The translations under genes were made by a program, and so were the position numbers. A stretch of DNA of 5,385 nucleotides from an uncultured Erysipelotrichaceae bacterium (lineage in GTDB: Bacteria > Bacillota_I > Bacilli_A > RF39 > UBA660), in assembly GCA_902783405.1 (NCBI GenBank), contig CACZQZ010000009.1, forward strand, positions 1-5,385. Direction: 5' to 3'. Position 1 is the stretch's first letter. The number at the start of each line of letters is the position of its first letter. The notes under the pieces were generated by a model. The model was not told where the DNA came from, searched no databases, and saw nothing but the letters and a program-made list of their open reading frames with translations. This document shows, one piece after another, positions 5,302-5,385 of the stretch.

Positions 5302-5385
5302 GCCTGAGTGGCGGAATAGGTAGACGCACAGGACTTAAAATCCTGCGAGATTCAACCCTCGTGTCGGTTCAAGTCCGACCTTAGG
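5302..5385 (+). tRNA. tRNA-Leu, anticodon UAA, cut at the window edge
   Basis: The cloverleaf is complete except for its end. The acceptor arm GCCTGAG (5302-5308) pairs with CTTAGG (5380-5385), and the missing next base should be C. The D stem is GCG/CGC. The anticodon stem is CAGGA/TCCTG with loop CTTAAAA and anticodon TAA at 5336-5338. A long class II variable arm, CGAG/CTCG, is typical of leucine tRNAs. The T arm is GTCGG, TTCAAGT, CCGAC (5363-5379). It reads UUA and UUG codons, which fits the Leu codon use of an AT-rich genome. The discriminator base and any encoded CCA lie outside the window, as may further tRNA genes in the same transcript. Confidence 0.97.

Overview
This AT-rich window looks like a chromosomal segment of a low-GC Gram-positive bacterium (Bacillota, probably Bacilli or a Mollicutes-like relative). 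The reasons are strong AGGAGG-type ribosome binding sites, near-perfect sigma-A promoters, an rplM-rpsI pair behind what looks like a Firmicutes-type L13 leader, and the heavy A/T bias of codons. No mobile-element gene is visible. All five protein genes lie on the minus strand. One tRNA gene lies on the plus strand at the right edge.

Reading the minus strand from the right, the first unit starts at a consensus promoter (5143-5171). It encodes two large soluble coiled-coil proteins of 594 and 638 codons (3322-5106 and 1380-3296), then an 80-codon protein with a weak DUF1292-like look (1127-1369). It ends in a terminator whose stem already contains the last stop codon. I do not recognise the two large proteins. 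They share a layout (helical N-terminal two thirds, acidic disordered tail), several aligned landmarks, and a near-identical octapeptide, NISLF(G/D)DK, in the disordered tails. I read them as divergent tandem paralogs, possibly scaffold or cytoskeleton-like partners. This is the most interesting part of the window.

A few bases past that terminator, a second consensus promoter (1075-1103) drives rplM (uL13) and rpsI (uS9). They sit behind a roughly 85-base leader with a hairpin resembling the autoregulatory L13 leader. This unit ends in a terminator at 82-108. Beyond it, at the left edge, is an unexplained three-copy 11-bp tandem repeat.

On the plus strand, a tRNA-Leu(UAA) gene (5302 to the window edge, cut before its last acceptor base) has its own consensus promoter preceded by A/T tracts spaced about one helical turn apart. 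The roughly 195-bp gap between this tRNA and the coiled-coil operon therefore holds two divergent promoters with an inverted repeat between them.
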